NCBI GenBank assembly: GCA_040222185.1
Contig: JAVKDP010000088.1
Span: 12,827-76,826, forward strand
DNA: 64,000 bases
Direction of reading: 5' to 3'
Source: JAVKDP01 sp040222185
GTDB lineage: Bacteria; Bacteroidota; Rhodothermia; Balneolales; Balneolaceae
Numbering within the stretch: position 1 is the first letter of the stretch; the number at the start of each line of letters is the position of its first letter. Below the pieces are notes generated by a model. The model had not been told where the DNA came from and did not search any database. It saw nothing but the letters and a program-made list of their open reading frames with translations. A program made the position numbers and the translations under genes. Shown here in pieces: positions 54,704 to 62,996 of this stretch.

Positions 54704-55741
54704 ATGCCAGTAAACAGAAACGCACTTATCCGGTTTAGAACAATAGATAACTGTTTAAGAAACAGGCAAAGAAACTGGACATTGAATGATCTAATCGATC
54801 AGTGTTCAGAAGCTTTATATGAGTATGAAGGAATCGAAAAAGGGGTGAGTCGCAGAACAATACAATCAGATATTCAGTTAATGAGGTCTGATAAACTGGG
54901 TTATAATGCTCCGATCATAGTAAAAGATAAGAAGCATTACACCTATTCAGATCCTGAGTATACAATTACAAATATTCCACTCACTGAGCAGGATATGGGT
55001 ACATTGAATGAAGTAGTAGATATCCTGAAACAATTTAAGGGGTTTTCACATTTCGAGGATATGGATGGAATGATTAAGAGGCTCGAGGATAAGGTTTATA
55101 AAAGTAAAAAGAAGAGTCGTTCTATCATAGATTTTGAAAGAATTGAAGGTCTAAAAGGACTTCACCATCTTGATGAATTATATCAGTCAGTCTTAAACAG
55201 GAAACCTTTGTTAATGACATATCAATCATTCAGGGCCAGAAAACCAGGACAGTTTGTATTCCACCCGCAATTTTTAAAGGAGTATAACAACAGGTGGTTT
55301 GTGATGGGGGTGAAGACTAAGGATTCTTACCTGTTCAACTTTGCCTTGGATAGAATTGTAGCCCTTGAGCAAATTGGTTCAGAGGATTATATCCATGTTG
55401 ATGTAAATCCCACAGAATATTTTAAGAATGTTGTCGGCGTTACGGTTAACAGGAATATGAAGCCAAGGATAGTTAGGCTTTTCATTGACCGGGCCCATGC
55501 CCCCTATGTTCTTACCAAGCCTATACATCCCTCTCAAAAACTAGAGAAAAGAATAAAGGATGGCGTGATAATTACACTTGAAGTTCAGCTTAATTTCGAG
55601 CTTGAAAGCAAAATACTAGGTTTTGGAGAATCCGTGAAAGTGCTTGCTCCGGATAATTTAGTTCAAAGAATAAATCGAAAACTTAGATTGGCTGTGAAGA
55701 ATTATGACAATAAATCTTTTCCGCCGGAAGTGGATTTCTAA
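54704..55741 (+). CDS. WYL-domain transcriptional regulator
   Basis: 345 residues. The N-terminal winged helix (about 1-75, with GVSRRTIQSDIQLMRSDKLG) is followed by a WYL domain (about 145-225) with LLMTYQSFRARKPGQFVFHPQFLKEYNNRWFVMGVKTKD and FALDRIVALEQ, then a WCX-type C-terminal domain. WYL domains bind nucleotides or single-stranded nucleic acid and make the protein a DNA-damage or RNA-state sensor. Divergent from rtcB by 152 bp. It ends 6 bp before the stop of the convergent M16 gene. Confidence 0.92.
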   Translation: MPVNRNALIRFRTIDNCLRNRQRNWTLNDLIDQCSEALYEYEGIEKGVSRRTIQSDIQLMRSDKLGYNAPIIVKDKKHYTYSDPEYTITNIPLTEQDMGTLNEVVDILKQFKGFSHFEDMDGMIKRLEDKVYKSKKKSRSIIDFERIEGLKGLHHLDELYQSVLNRKPLLMTYQSFRARKPGQFVFHPQFLKEYNNRWFVMGVKTKDSYLFNFALDRIVALEQIGSEDYIHVDVNPTEYFKNVVGVTVNRNMKPRIVRLFIDRAHAPYVLTKPIHPSQKLEKRIKDGVIITLEVQLNFELESKILGFGESVKVLAPDNLVQRINRKLRLAVKNYDNKSFPPEVDF

Positions 55742-55747
55742 AGTCGA

Positions 55748-57151
55748 TTAAAAACCCTCATCCGTAATTTCCTTTTCAGTAACCTCTCCGTATTTCTCAG
55801 CAATACTACGAATTTCATCTGCTTTTCCAATCAGCACAAACTGAAGGTTTTCTTTTGGGAAATATTTTGAAACCAATTCACGGGCCTTTTGCACATCCAG
55901 CTCATCAACATTCTTTTGGAAGTCGTTGATAAAGGCTTCATCATAGTCAAAAATATACATGGATGTTAATAGCTGGGCCAAACTTCCCGAGGTTTCATAG
56001 CGAGGAGGGAATCCTCCCTTCACATAGTTCTTAGCTGATTCGAGGGTTTCTTCATTAATGCCAGTAGTATGGAGGCTGTCATATACTGCCAGTGCCATAT
56101 CAATAGCTGGTTCTGTAGTTTCATTAGCAGTAAAGGTTGAAATGTAGAATGTGCCTGCTGATCGTTGGTTAACAAATCTGCTCCTTGCTCCATAAGTGAG
56201 GCCGGAATTAATTCTTAGAGCATCATTAAGCCAGGATGTAAATCGACCTCCTAATACGGTATTCAAAACATTCAATGCTACAAAGTCAGGATTACTTCGG
56301 GAAACACCCTTTCCTCCGATATAAAAAGTTGTTTCAGTGGCATCATCTTTATTAACGAGTAGCACCTGTGGGCTGTCAAACTCTAATGAAGGCGTATCAA
56401 GATCGATTCTATCATAGGTCACCAAAGATCTCCATCCTCCAAAAGCATCCTGCAAAACCCTTTTCATTTCATCGGTTTCAAAATCGCCAACAACTGCAAT
56501 GGCGGTTTGGTTGGTGATATATTTGGATTGGTAAAAGGTTAGGAGATGTTCCCTTTTTAGACCTTCAAGTCCTTTCTTTGTACCGCTAACCGGGTTTGAG
56601 TAAAGATGGTCTCCATATATAAATTCATCGAAATAGTCACTGATTACAGCTCCCGGGCTTTCTTTAGCCTGGGAAAGTCCTAGTATGGCACGCTGTTTAG
56701 CGTTTTCGATTTCGGTTTCATCAAAAGCAGGAGATGTGATTACCTCTTTGATGATATTGAGCATTATCTCGGAATCTTTGGATGCAAAACGGGCATTTAA
56801 TCCTGCGGATTCTTTTCTAGCATATGTATTTATACTCGCTCCCAGAAAGTCTACCTGTTCTTCAATTTCAGATTTAGTGAAATTTTGTGTTCCAAACAGA
56901 AGGGCGTTTGCAGTCATATTAGCAAAACCCGGGTTGGTACCATCATTGATAGCTCCTGCTGCTGCAAACACAGTAGAGACATTTATCACGGGTACTTCAT
57001 GCTGTTCCATTAAATAAACCGTGACTCCATTTGGCAGTGTAAACTTTTCGTATTCAGGAAGCTGGAATGCCTCTTGCGCAGTTGCAGAAGATGAAGAGAA
57101 GATGGCGAGTGTTAAGACAGCGAATGTGATAGTCTTTGTAATGCGATTCAT
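55748..57151 (-). CDS. M16-family peptidase homologue, non-catalytic subunit
   Basis: 467 residues with a signal peptide (LAIFSSSSATAQ). It has the M16 fold (EKFTLPNGVTVYLMEQHEVPVI; second half NVLNTVLGGRFTSWLNDALR, GLTYGARSRF), but the zinc motif HxxEH is missing: at that place the sequence reads GFANMTANALLFGT. It is therefore the partner (R/Y-loop) subunit. It overlaps the catalytic M16 gene by 1 bp, so the two form an obligate heterodimer of the periplasmic pitrilysin/processing-peptidase type. Confidence 0.92.
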   Translation of the reverse strand: MNRITKTITFAVLTLAIFSSSSATAQEAFQLPEYEKFTLPNGVTVYLMEQHEVPVINVSTVFAAAGAINDGTNPGFANMTANALLFGTQNFTKSEIEEQVDFLGASINTYARKESAGLNARFASKDSEIMLNIIKEVITSPAFDETEIENAKQRAILGLSQAKESPGAVISDYFDEFIYGDHLYSNPVSGTKKGLEGLKREHLLTFYQSKYITNQTAIAVVGDFETDEMKRVLQDAFGGWRSLVTYDRIDLDTPSLEFDSPQVLLVNKDDATETTFYIGGKGVSRSNPDFVALNVLNTVLGGRFTSWLNDALRINSGLTYGARSRFVNQRSAGTFYISTFTANETTEPAIDMALAVYDSLHTTGINEETLESAKNYVKGGFPPRYETSGSLAQLLTSMYIFDYDEAFINDFQKNVDELDVQKARELVSKYFPKENLQFVLIGKADEIRSIAEKYGEVTEKEITDEGF

Positions 57152-58500
57152 TATTGCGCCTCCTTTTGTGCAGACTCAGGGGACTGAAGTATGCCCACTG
57201 TTCTGTTCTTTTTGGTAAAATAGGTTTCTACAACACGACGAATATCTTCGGTAGTAACTTTTTTATACTCATCAGGCGCGGTATAAAGCTTTTTATAATC
57301 ACCGAAGTATAGTTCATAGGTGCCAAGGTTGTCTGATTTTCCGTCAATTGTTTCAATCTGACTATAGAACTCCATAAGCTTCTGGTTTTTTACTTTCTGA
57401 AGTTCTTTTTCTGTGATCCCATTCGTTTTTATCTCCTCCAGCTGGTCATAAATAGCTTGCTCCAGCGTCTCGGCAGTTACTTCTCCACCGGCAATAGCAT
57501 AAATCTTAAACAGGGTCGGGTCAAGGGATGTGAAATACAAAGCATAGATAGCTACGGCTAGCTGGTCTTCAAAAATAAGTGACCGATTTAGTCGAGCAGA
57601 GTTTCCAGAAGTAAGAATATTAGAAAGAAGATCCAGAGCATAATAATCTTCATGGCTGGTTTCAGGCGCATGCCATGCTATCATCAGGTTAGGAGAGGAA
57701 ACTTGCTTTTCTACAAAAACTCTTTTCTCGCCTTGTTGCGGAGGTTCAACGGTTCTTACTTCCTCAGGTGGCGTTTGGGCCGGGATGGGCTCGAAATATT
57801 CTTTGGCCAAAGCTTTAACCTGCTCTACTGTTACATCTCCGGATATTACAACTAATGCATTATTCGGGGCGTAATAGGTTTTAAAAAATTCTTCGAGATC
57901 CTCTTTTGTCCAGGCTTTAATATCAGATTCATAACCAATTACAGGCCATTTATATGGATGAGCAAAGAAAGCCGCCGCATCAACCTGTGCACTGATAGCC
58001 CGGTAGTTACTATTTTCCAGTCCGGTTCGTCGTTCAGAAAGTACAACACCTCTTTCGCTTTCAAGCATATCCGGATCAATAGAAAGATGACCAATACGGT
58101 CTGCTTCAAGGTCAAAGATTACTTCCATTGCACTCGTTGGAAACCAATTTGTGTATACTGTTAAATCGCTTGTTGTGTAGGCATTATTTGACCCTCCGTT
58201 AGCCTCCATTACCGGATCAAACTCTTTGGGCCCATATTTTTTTGCCCCGTTAAACATCATGTGTTCAAAGAAGTGGGATAAACCTGTTATACCGGGCCGT
58301 TCATTCCTGGAACCTACTTTCCAAAATAAATACATATTCGCATTTGGAATGGAATGGTCTTCCAGTACAAGAATTTTCATTCCGTTATCAAGTGTAATTG
58401 TCTGTACATCTTCAGCACTGGTTTGAGCAATGGCAGAAGTAAAAAAGAATGCACAGAACAGCAGGAGCACTGTTTTTTTCATAGTCTGAATTGGTTTCAT
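57151..58500 (-). CDS. M16-family zinc peptidase, catalytic subunit
   Basis: 449 residues from the ATG at 58500, with another ATG at 58482 (MKKTVLLLFCAFFFTSAIAQ) as a plausible alternative; the frame stays open to 58590 but would then overlap the next gene and bury the signal peptide. The inverted zinc motif is intact: HFFEH in GLSHFFEHMMFNGAKKYG, with the third ligand Glu about 76 residues on (ESERGVVLSERR). The signal peptide points to the periplasm. It degrades peptides together with the downstream inactive subunit. Confidence 0.93.
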   Translation of the reverse strand: MKPIQTMKKTVLLLFCAFFFTSAIAQTSAEDVQTITLDNGMKILVLEDHSIPNANMYLFWKVGSRNERPGITGLSHFFEHMMFNGAKKYGPKEFDPVMEANGGSNNAYTTSDLTVYTNWFPTSAMEVIFDLEADRIGHLSIDPDMLESERGVVLSERRTGLENSNYRAISAQVDAAAFFAHPYKWPVIGYESDIKAWTKEDLEEFFKTYYAPNNALVVISGDVTVEQVKALAKEYFEPIPAQTPPEEVRTVEPPQQGEKRVFVEKQVSSPNLMIAWHAPETSHEDYYALDLLSNILTSGNSARLNRSLIFEDQLAVAIYALYFTSLDPTLFKIYAIAGGEVTAETLEQAIYDQLEEIKTNGITEKELQKVKNQKLMEFYSQIETIDGKSDNLGTYELYFGDYKKLYTAPDEYKKVTTEDIRRVVETYFTKKNRTVGILQSPESAQKEAQ

Positions 58501-58558
58501 GGTCTGCAAGGATACGGTTGAATGTATGCTAATGCAAGACGAATGAAGAGCTAAGGGG

Positions 58559-59215
58559 TTACACCAAACCGAAGATTTCTTCGGCTTCATATATGACTTT
58601 TGATGAATCGCTGTTGAGGGCTACTATCATAGCTTTAGCTACTGTATGGGCTGGGATAGGGCGATATTTTTTAAGCTGGGGAAGAAAAGACAATGCTTCA
58701 AAAGCCGGTATGCCTATTTTTTCTCCAATGCGATTTTCACGCCTGGTTCCTTTTAGAAAAGAAGGTCTAAGGATCACAACCTTTTGGAAGTTCAGTTTCT
58801 GTACTGCCCGGTCAAGCTTTCCTTTCATATTGGTATAGAAGTTTTTTGATCGTGCACTAGCTCCGGTAGATGAAACCAGGCAATAACTATGTACTTGATT
58901 CTTCACTGCTGCCAGTGCTACTTCATATTGGTAATCATAATCAACTCTATATTGAGCTTGCTTATTTCCGGCGGTTTTAAGGGTAGTTCCAAGAGCAGAA
59001 TAGAGATGATCACCTTTGATGAGATGTTTCCAAATCACCATCTCGTCAAACTTGACCACATGCTCCTCAAGTTTTGGGTGTGTAACCCCGGTAGAACGGC
59101 GATGAAAAACCAATATTTTACTGTAGCGATCATCAGCAAGCAAAAGCTGGAGCAAAGATGACCCTACCAGTCCTGTGGCCCCCAGCACAACTGCTGTTTT
59201 TTCTGTACTTCCCAT
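58559..59215 (-). CDS. NAD(P)-binding oxidoreductase (HTATIP2/atypical SDR-like)
   Basis: 218 residues with a Rossmann start VVLGATGLVGSSLLQLLL (GATGLVG nucleotide motif), then HLYSALGTTLKTAG, YCLVSSTGASARSKNFYTNMKGKLDRAV (SSTGA and YxxxK-like NFYTNMKGK) and VILRPSFLKGTR. The pattern is that of the HTATIP2/YbjT-type atypical short-chain dehydrogenases. The substrate is unknown. Same strand as the M16 pair, 58 bp upstream of it. Confidence 0.9.
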   Translation of the reverse strand: MGSTEKTAVVLGATGLVGSSLLQLLLADDRYSKILVFHRRSTGVTHPKLEEHVVKFDEMVIWKHLIKGDHLYSALGTTLKTAGNKQAQYRVDYDYQYEVALAAVKNQVHSYCLVSSTGASARSKNFYTNMKGKLDRAVQKLNFQKVVILRPSFLKGTRRENRIGEKIGIPAFEALSFLPQLKKYRPIPAHTVAKAMIVALNSDSSKVIYEAEEIFGLV

Positions 59216-59278
59216 AATGGACCAAAATAGGAATCAGTACACACAATCCATATTAGGATGGTTTAACATAAACAGCGC

Positions 59279-60487
59279 TTATTCCATCGAACCAATTACT
59301 CTTTTCACAATGCCGTCCATCGCCTGGCGGTTAATCCACCGGGCAACAATAACCAGGTCATTTTCCTGGTCTACATATACCATGTTTGTTCCTGCCCCTA
59401 AATGCCAGAAGGCAGATTCCGGCGCGCTTGGCAATCCTTCTCTGTCTGTATTCAGGAAGAAATTCATAAATCCGTAACTATCATTAGCTTTTGTTGGTGT
59501 TCGGGCCATTTCCAGCCACTCTTCTGACAGGATTTGTTCTCCATTCCAGTTGCCATTTCTAAGTGTGAGATATCCAAGCCGGGCCTGGTCTCTGGCACTG
59601 ATAAACATCCCACCACCCCAGTGGCCACCACCACTTACACTATGAACCAACTCACCATCAATAACCACCCACGAAGTTTCGTACCCATACCATCGCCAGG
59701 TTGGTGAAGCGCCGATTTTATCCATTAAGTTAGCTTTTAGCACTTTTGGAAGAGGTTCTCTCAACACATTTAAAGCAGCTAACGCGAGCAGGTTTACGCG
59801 AACATCATTGTATTCCCACGCGCTACCTGGTTCTTTACGTTCGCGTGTAATCCATTCACTTCTTGGTCCGCTTGGCCGATCAGCCCAATCAGGTTTTCCA
59901 AAAAGAGTTCCTTCCCAGTCAGAAGTTTGTCTCAGCAAATGGTTCCAGGTTATTTTAGAATTATGTTCTCCTTTAAAAGGCTCAATGAACTTCGATTTTC
60001 CAATTTCATCCGATTTCGGCTCGTTATTATCAAATTCCATTAAATGGATAGGGGCCATATATGCATCAACTTTGTCGTTAATATCCCGAATCAAACCCTT
60101 GTCATAAGCAATACCAACGGTACTGGATAAAAAGCTTTTTGCAACGCTATGAGTCATATCTACCCGGTACGGCTCTCCCCACTCAGCAACGATATACCCA
60201 TTTTTGATAATGATACCTGTCTGATCACCACGTTCTTTAAAAGGCCCGATTCCATCACCAAATGGCTCTCTTCCAAAGGTTTGATAGTGGTTTATCTCCA
60301 TATTCCGTGGGTTTGTTGTCTCCATCGATTTAGCATATTCAATAACCATTCGAATAGAGTCGGCATTAAGCCCAACTTCTTGTGGAGATTTCATTTCCCA
60401 ATTTCCCCAGGTATCGGGAAAGTAAGTTTGAGCTTGTAAAAGGGGGGAGAAGAGAAAAACTAAAAAGATTGCAGTTTTCATATGCAT
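59279..60487 (-). CDS. Serine hydrolase, class C beta-lactamase-like
   Basis: 402 residues with a signal peptide (AIFLVFLFSPLLQAQ). Catalytic motifs are SVAK (MTHSVAKSFLSSTVG, SxxK), YND (AWEYNDVRVNLLAL) and a distal GGGHWGGG in place of the usual HSGG. A Trp-rich loop (TSDWEGTLFGKPDWADRP) follows the 6-aminohexanoate hydrolase/esterase style. An AAGG lies upstream of the ATG at 60487; the ATG at 60481 is also possible. Monocistronic. Confidence 0.9.
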   Translation of the reverse strand: MHMKTAIFLVFLFSPLLQAQTYFPDTWGNWEMKSPQEVGLNADSIRMVIEYAKSMETTNPRNMEINHYQTFGREPFGDGIGPFKERGDQTGIIIKNGYIVAEWGEPYRVDMTHSVAKSFLSSTVGIAYDKGLIRDINDKVDAYMAPIHLMEFDNNEPKSDEIGKSKFIEPFKGEHNSKITWNHLLRQTSDWEGTLFGKPDWADRPSGPRSEWITRERKEPGSAWEYNDVRVNLLALAALNVLREPLPKVLKANLMDKIGASPTWRWYGYETSWVVIDGELVHSVSGGGHWGGGMFISARDQARLGYLTLRNGNWNGEQILSEEWLEMARTPTKANDSYGFMNFFLNTDREGLPSAPESAFWHLGAGTNMVYVDQENDLVIVARWINRQAMDGIVKRVIGSME

Positions 60488-60712
60488 TTGAGCCTTTATG
60501 AGTAGTTAGTTTGATATAACTAACAAAGTAATTATAAAAAGAAGGAGTGTGAAATCACTTTACAAATTGAAAGATGTACTGGCAGAACTTTTGAAGTAAT
60601 TGGCACATCTCTTCTTTGGGATTACTCTACATTAGTTGTAAAAGGGTATCAGGTGGGCCTACTAATTAGAGGATCATTTATATCTGCCAATCATTAAACA
60701 CATCAAAAGAAA

Positions 60713-62917
60713 ATGAAAAGGGTCTTAGCACTATTAGTTATTATACTATCCACAGGAGTTACAGATATAAAATCACAAATCTTTGACTATTACGGGCCTA
60801 AACCTTTTGGGGAAATTCTGGATGACTCCTTTAATAAACCCTGGACCCCAACTGCGTTGTCAGAAATAGAAAACAGGAAGTACTTTGTTTTACTTAATGC
60901 AGAAAATACACATGCAGCAACATTAGATGAAACGGACTTTTCTCTTGAGGTCAGTCTCATTGATGCGGTACATGGAGCGACTTCTACTTATGGATCGTTG
61001 ATGAGGAGTATTTTCCAAATCGTTGATATAAATACACATCTCGCCAATACTGAGACACCACTGGCTGGTCAATATCGAATGAATCCAATGCTGCATAAAT
61101 ACTTTGGGCTTAATGCTGATACAGACAATTCGGCAATTATTACTGATGGCGGAACAAGGTATATAAATGAAGCAGAGAGGACAGGATATGTATTGGTAGA
61201 GTTTGATGGCACAGGGAGCTCAACAACAATAAAGGCTGTAAACCAATGGGTTTATGATGCAGATCAGGATTCGGTGATAGAAGCTGTAGGCTGGACGCCG
61301 AAATGGTTGTCCTATAGTGGGACTTCATACACATGGGAGACTGATCAGGGTTCAGCGAGCAACTTTTTTCTTGCAGATGCAAACGACCTGATTGATTTAG
61401 AGATTGAGGATGGCTCGGCATTTAATCCAGTTAGCGTATCCTATCAACCCAATGCAACAGCTGCATTACCTGAAGTTGAAGTAATCGAAGAAACAGCTAT
61501 AGCAACTCAGTTAACTAAAGATTTAGATGAGTTCTTTCATGATCAACTTGGAGCTTCCGAAAGCGCAACAGCTGCCGCAAGTTTAATGCTGGATACGATT
61601 GAAAGTACTCTGACTCAAAATAGTGCTGCATTAAGATATCCAAAGGAGTTCTACCTGGCCCTTCGTGAAAATATGCTTTCTCATAAAATCGCGAGTTCAG
61701 ACATATACGGAGCTAGACTTGGCTATAACACGGTTCCAAATGTGTACTTTACAAATGCATTAGATGATAATGATGTACCTCACCCGTTCATGGTAATAAC
61801 TGCATATGCAGTTTCTACACGTCCAAACCAGCTGGTAGATGTAAACCGCCCACCAGGTGCTCAACAAGGAGTGGGTTATGCGGAAACCACGGTTACCAGG
61901 GATGGAAAGCTTGGAGAGTTCTTAATTAAAATACCTTTAAAAGATTATGGACTAATTGAGAACTTGCTAGATAACGATTTAAGCCCTTACGGTGATTTAG
62001 CTTCGGATTTTGATTCAAGCAAAGGTACGACTACTGAAAAAACGGTTTATAATTATGCGGGATTAGCCTCTGTTGGTGTTGCAGTAGATGGAGTTACCAT
62101 ATATCCGGCTCAGAATAATAACCTGAGGTTCGCAGTTGAAGACGGAGAAGTAACCCACTCCGGAATTCACGTTGGGGGAGGGCTTGAACTACACTACCAC
62201 GCCGATGGTCATGCTTATTCCGGAAATGGAATTAACTTATATAACTTATCTGATTATGAAGGGAATAACCATCCCCCGGTTGTAGGAATAGCTTATGATG
62301 GTATTGCACTATTTGGGAAGCATGAAGAATCTCAATCTTCAATGATTGGATACGATATTAGTTTGGATGAATTTGGCGGACATGATCATAGTGACGGGTT
62401 TGGCTATCACTATCATGCGCATACACAAAATGTTGAAGCAGCTGAAATTGAGCTAGGTCCCGAAGTAATAAAGAAAGCGACCTTTTTTAACGAACACTTT
62501 TTGTTGGTTGGAGCCTGGAAAGGTAATATTAATAACATTCCTGGTTTCGATGAGGGTAAACTCAACCAGCTCAAAGAAGATGATATCGCCCGTTATGTTG
62601 GAGCTACTTACGAAGCGGTACAAATATCAAGTGAATTGGACGCCGAGTTACCGCAAAGACTCACTTTAGACCAGAACTATCCAAACCCATTCAATCCTAC
62701 TACTTCCATTAAGTACCAGCTACCGGAAGCATCAAATGTAAAGCTTCAGGTTTTTGATCTACTTGGAAGAAGCGTAGTAATATTAGTTGATGGAACAGTT
62801 AGCGCAGGAGTTCATACCATCGAATTCGATGCATCAGGACTTTCGACTGGAGTGTATATGTATAGATTAGAAACCGGATCAACAACTATTAGTAAGCAAA
62901 TGATGCTCATAAAGTAG
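60713..62917 (+). CDS. Secreted YHYH-domain protein with T9SS sorting domain
   Basis: 734 residues with an N-terminal signal peptide (ALLVIILSTGVTDIKSQ). Residues about 460-590 form a His-rich YHYH domain (VAVDGVTIYPAQNNN, LELHYHADGHAYSG, HPPVVGIAYDGIALFGKHE, GGHDHSDGFGYHYHAH), probably metal-binding. The last about 80 residues are a T9SS type A sorting domain (LDQNYPNPFNPTTSIKYQLP to MMLIK). It is exported to the cell surface or medium. The adjacent GH5 gene 80 bp downstream is probably co-transcribed. Biochemical role of the YHYH domain unknown. Confidence 0.85.
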   Translation: MKRVLALLVIILSTGVTDIKSQIFDYYGPKPFGEILDDSFNKPWTPTALSEIENRKYFVLLNAENTHAATLDETDFSLEVSLIDAVHGATSTYGSLMRSIFQIVDINTHLANTETPLAGQYRMNPMLHKYFGLNADTDNSAIITDGGTRYINEAERTGYVLVEFDGTGSSTTIKAVNQWVYDADQDSVIEAVGWTPKWLSYSGTSYTWETDQGSASNFFLADANDLIDLEIEDGSAFNPVSVSYQPNATAALPEVEVIEETAIATQLTKDLDEFFHDQLGASESATAAASLMLDTIESTLTQNSAALRYPKEFYLALRENMLSHKIASSDIYGARLGYNTVPNVYFTNALDDNDVPHPFMVITAYAVSTRPNQLVDVNRPPGAQQGVGYAETTVTRDGKLGEFLIKIPLKDYGLIENLLDNDLSPYGDLASDFDSSKGTTTEKTVYNYAGLASVGVAVDGVTIYPAQNNNLRFAVEDGEVTHSGIHVGGGLELHYHADGHAYSGNGINLYNLSDYEGNNHPPVVGIAYDGIALFGKHEESQSSMIGYDISLDEFGGHDHSDGFGYHYHAHTQNVEAAEIELGPEVIKKATFFNEHFLLVGAWKGNINNIPGFDEGKLNQLKEDDIARYVGATYEAVQISSELDAELPQRLTLDQNYPNPFNPTTSIKYQLPEASNVKLQVFDLLGRSVVILVDGTVSAGVHTIEFDASGLSTGVYMYRLETGSTTISKQMMLIK

Positions 62918-62996
62918 TTTAAGGTGAGAATTTTTATCTCTGAAAAAAATAGATAGTAATAATATCTTTTAGCCATTCACTCATCAAAAACTGTCC

